5,888 nucleotides of DNA from an uncultured Aquabacterium sp. (GTDB lineage Bacteria; Pseudomonadota; Gammaproteobacteria; Burkholderiales; Burkholderiaceae_C). Under the pieces are notes generated by a model that was given only the letters and a program-made list of their open reading frames with translations, did not search any database and had not been told where the DNA came from. This document shows, in pieces, positions 4,286-5,888 of the stretch. The stretch spans positions 1-5,888 of the forward strand of contig CALAKR010000293.1 in the NCBI GenBank assembly GCA_937923225.1. The letters are read 5' to 3'. The translations under genes were made by a program, and so were the position numbers. Each line of letters begins with the position of its first letter. The first letter of the stretch is position 1.

Positions 4286-5888
4286 ATGGGGTCACAGAAG
4301 AAGACATTTTCATTCCGCGCCGCCTTGGTGGCCGTCTGTCTGCTGATCCCGGCAGTGACGCTGGGGCAGTTGAGCCCATCGCTTCAGAAAGCATTCGACT
4401 GGTTGTCGTCGCAGGTCCAGGCCACCCTGGTGACAGGCGAAGACGCCGCTGTGGGTACGCCTGTCCAGACCCGCGCTGAAACTGTCCAGACGCTCAAGGC
4501 CCTGGGCAGCCTTCCTGGTCCCTTGGCTCAGTCGGTGGCCAACAGTGCCGACCTGTCGGGCAACCCGGATACAGAGACCCTGGCGCGCCGCGTGCTGGTT
4601 GGTGCCCAGGGTGCCCAGGACATCACCCAACTGATGGCCAAGCTCAAGGCCAGGCAGAACACCGACGGCGGCTTCGGCGGTGCCGAAGGCTACAGAAGCC
4701 ATGTGCTGGACACGGCCTGGGCCGCGTTGGCGCTGGCGCAGGCCGGCGAGGGCGCTGAAGCTGTCGCAGTGAAGGCCCGCCAGTACCTGACAGGGCAGGT
4801 GGCGGCCGATGGCGGCGTAGCCGCCGCATCGCCGTCCGCCGGCGTGGGCACGGGCCAGCGTCTGTACGCCAGCGCCCTGGCCAGCCTGGCCCTGCAGACG
4901 GGCTCTGAGGCTGGCAGCAGCCAGGCCGTGGCCAGGCTCTCGCAGTACCTGGGTGCACAGCAAGGCGGCGATGGTGGCTGGCAGGGCGATGCCCTGGTCA
5001 CGGCCTGGGTGGTGCAGGCCCTGGTGCCTGTCAGCAGCGATGCCGGGCAGCGCTCTGCCGCGGCCGCCTTCCTCGAGTCCAAGCAGGCAGCCAATGGCAG
5101 CTGGGGCGGCGACCCCTACATCACGGCTGTGGCCTTGCGTGCCTTGACCACACGCCCCAACCCCGCACCTGCACCGGGCAGCATCTCCGGCGTCGTGATC
5201 GATGCCAACTCCGGCGCCGGTGTCGAAGGCGTCACCGTCAAGACCTCAGGCGGCAACCTGTCGGCGGTCACCGATTCGCTGGGTGCCTACAGCATCGCGG
5301 GTGTGGCCCAGGGCGCCTACACCGTCAGCTTCAGCCGTACAGGCTACCAGGGCAGCACGGTGGCGGCCACCGTAGGCGTATCGCAATCGCTCAACCTGGG
5401 GCAGACCTCGCTCAAGCCCAATGCGACCACAGGCATCGTGAAGGGCGTGATCACGGCGCAGGCCAACGGTGCGGCCCTGTCGGGCGTCACGGTGGCGCTG
5501 TCGGGTGCTGCTTCGCAGAGCATCCAGACGGACAGCAGCGGCCATTTCGAATTCAGCGCGGTGCCGGCCGGCAACATCACCCTGTCGGCGTCGGTGGCCG
5601 GCTACACGACGGCGTCGGGCAGTGCGGCGATCGCCGCCGGCCAGACGCTGGTGTTCTCGCCCGTGCTGGTGAAAGTGGGTGATCCAGCCGCGACCACGGG
5701 TGATTTCTTCGGGCAGGTGGTCAACGCCGCCGGTGGGCAGCCCCTGCCGGCCGCCACCGTGAGCCTGACCAACTTGTCCACCAACGCGGTGGTGACCGTG
5801 ACGCCTGGTGCCGATGGCCGCTTCACGCGCACCTTGTCGCCCGGCAGCTATGCCGCGCGCTATACCCTCACGGGCTTCAACACCGTCG
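4286..5888 (+). CDS. Exported protein with alpha-toroid (squalene-cyclase-like) repeats and carboxypeptidase-regulatory-like domains, 3' end beyond window
   Basis: Open from ATG 4286 to the window end (534 residues seen, no stop). Residues 1-28 look like a Sec signal peptide: KK near the start, then the hydrophobic run 'AALVAVCLLIPAVTLG', with cleavage likely near 27. Residues about 95-290 contain repeated QxxDGGF/W motifs paired with alanine-rich helices, as in prenyltransferase/squalene-oxidase alpha-toroids: 'RQNTDGGFGG' (123-132) with 'VLDTAWAALALAQAG', 'QQGGDGGWQGD' (225-235) with 'LVTAWVVQAL', and 'KQAANGSWGGD' (266-276) with 'YITAVALRAL'. The DxDD catalytic motif of squalene-hopene cyclase is not seen, so this part is probably a binding or structural scaffold. 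After a proline-rich linker (291-298) come three carboxypeptidase-regulatory-like beta-sandwiches, at about 299-378 ('ISGVVIDANSGAGVEGVTV'), 384-463 ('VKGVITAQANGAALSGVTV') and 473 onward ('FFGQVVNAAGGQPLPAATV'). Each has a 'D..G.F/Y....PAG.Y' turn. The whole suggests a large periplasmic or cell-surface protein, possibly for adhesion or binding; the true function is unknown. Confidence 0.8.
   Translation, partial: MGSQKKTFSFRAALVAVCLLIPAVTLGQLSPSLQKAFDWLSSQVQATLVTGEDAAVGTPVQTRAETVQTLKALGSLPGPLAQSVANSADLSGNPDTETLARRVLVGAQGAQDITQLMAKLKARQNTDGGFGGAEGYRSHVLDTAWAALALAQAGEGAEAVAVKARQYLTGQVAADGGVAAASPSAGVGTGQRLYASALASLALQTGSEAGSSQAVARLSQYLGAQQGGDGGWQGDALVTAWVVQALVPVSSDAGQRSAAAAFLESKQAANGSWGGDPYITAVALRALTTRPNPAPAPGSISGVVIDANSGAGVEGVTVKTSGGNLSAVTDSLGAYSIAGVAQGAYTVSFSRTGYQGSTVAATVGVSQSLNLGQTSLKPNATTGIVKGVITAQANGAALSGVTVALSGAASQSIQTDSSGHFEFSAVPAGNITLSASVAGYTTASGSAAIAAGQTLVFSPVLVKVGDPAATTGDFFGQVVNAAGGQPLPAATVSLTNLSTNAVVTVTPGADGRFTRTLSPGSYAARYTLTGFNTV

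Noticed and set aside
4310..4963. Minus-strand open frames opposite the exported-protein gene
   Set aside because: They are shadows of a G/C-rich coding sequence. The plus strand shows a signal peptide and regular repeats, while the minus-strand products are low-complexity and domainless.
1..5888. CRISPR array or complete tRNA/rRNA genes
   Set aside because: No regularly spaced repeat series was seen, and the only tRNA-like sequence lacks its 5' half.

Overview
The window looks like part of a high-GC proteobacterial chromosome, most likely a betaproteobacterium of the Burkholderiales. This is an inference from the base composition, the style of the IS5-type element and the tRNA-Arg remnant; no taxonomic marker gene is present. 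It falls into three parts: an insertion sequence (2-1494), a mobile-island end carrying a two-gene toxin-antitoxin-like cassette (1495-3741), and what appears to be host chromosome with the start of a large exported protein (3742-5888).

Left part: an IS5-family element of about 1.49 kb, bounded by 16-bp perfect inverted repeats, carries one transposase gene on the minus strand. The DDE catalytic residues are intact. However, the natural 5' end of the gene (ATG at 1374) is out of frame with the rest, apparently through loss of one C near 1296, so this copy is probably not autonomous. The left end lies at the window edge, so target duplication cannot be checked.

Middle part: two tightly spaced plus-strand genes (1576-2652 and 2667-3578) encode a winged-helix protein with AbiEi-like features and a nucleotidyltransferase-fold protein with GGS and DVD motifs. 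Together they resemble a type IV (AbiE-like) toxin-antitoxin or abortive-infection pair. A palindrome overlapping a candidate promoter upstream suggests autoregulation. Downstream come two direct 10-mers, an inverted repeat, a 50-bp segment and then the 3' half of a tRNA-Arg(CCG), starting exactly at the anticodon loop. That arrangement is the displaced tRNA end left when an integrase-type island enters a tRNA gene. From its polarity the island, with the toxin-antitoxin pair and the IS inside it, lies to the left, and an intact tRNA-Arg should lie further left, outside the window.

Right part: the tRNA remnant is followed by two hairpins, probably its own former terminator, and about 250 bp of non-coding sequence. 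A second, diverged copy (42/50) of the island-end 50-mer follows at 3991-4040, hinting at an older integration at the same place. After a short leader with a stable two-stem RNA hairpin comes an open-ended gene (4286 to beyond 5888). It encodes an exported protein with squalene-cyclase/prenyltransferase-like alpha-toroid repeats followed by at least three carboxypeptidase-regulatory-like beta-sandwich repeats. Its codon use is clearly richer in G/C than that of the toxin-antitoxin pair, in keeping with native host DNA beside acquired DNA.
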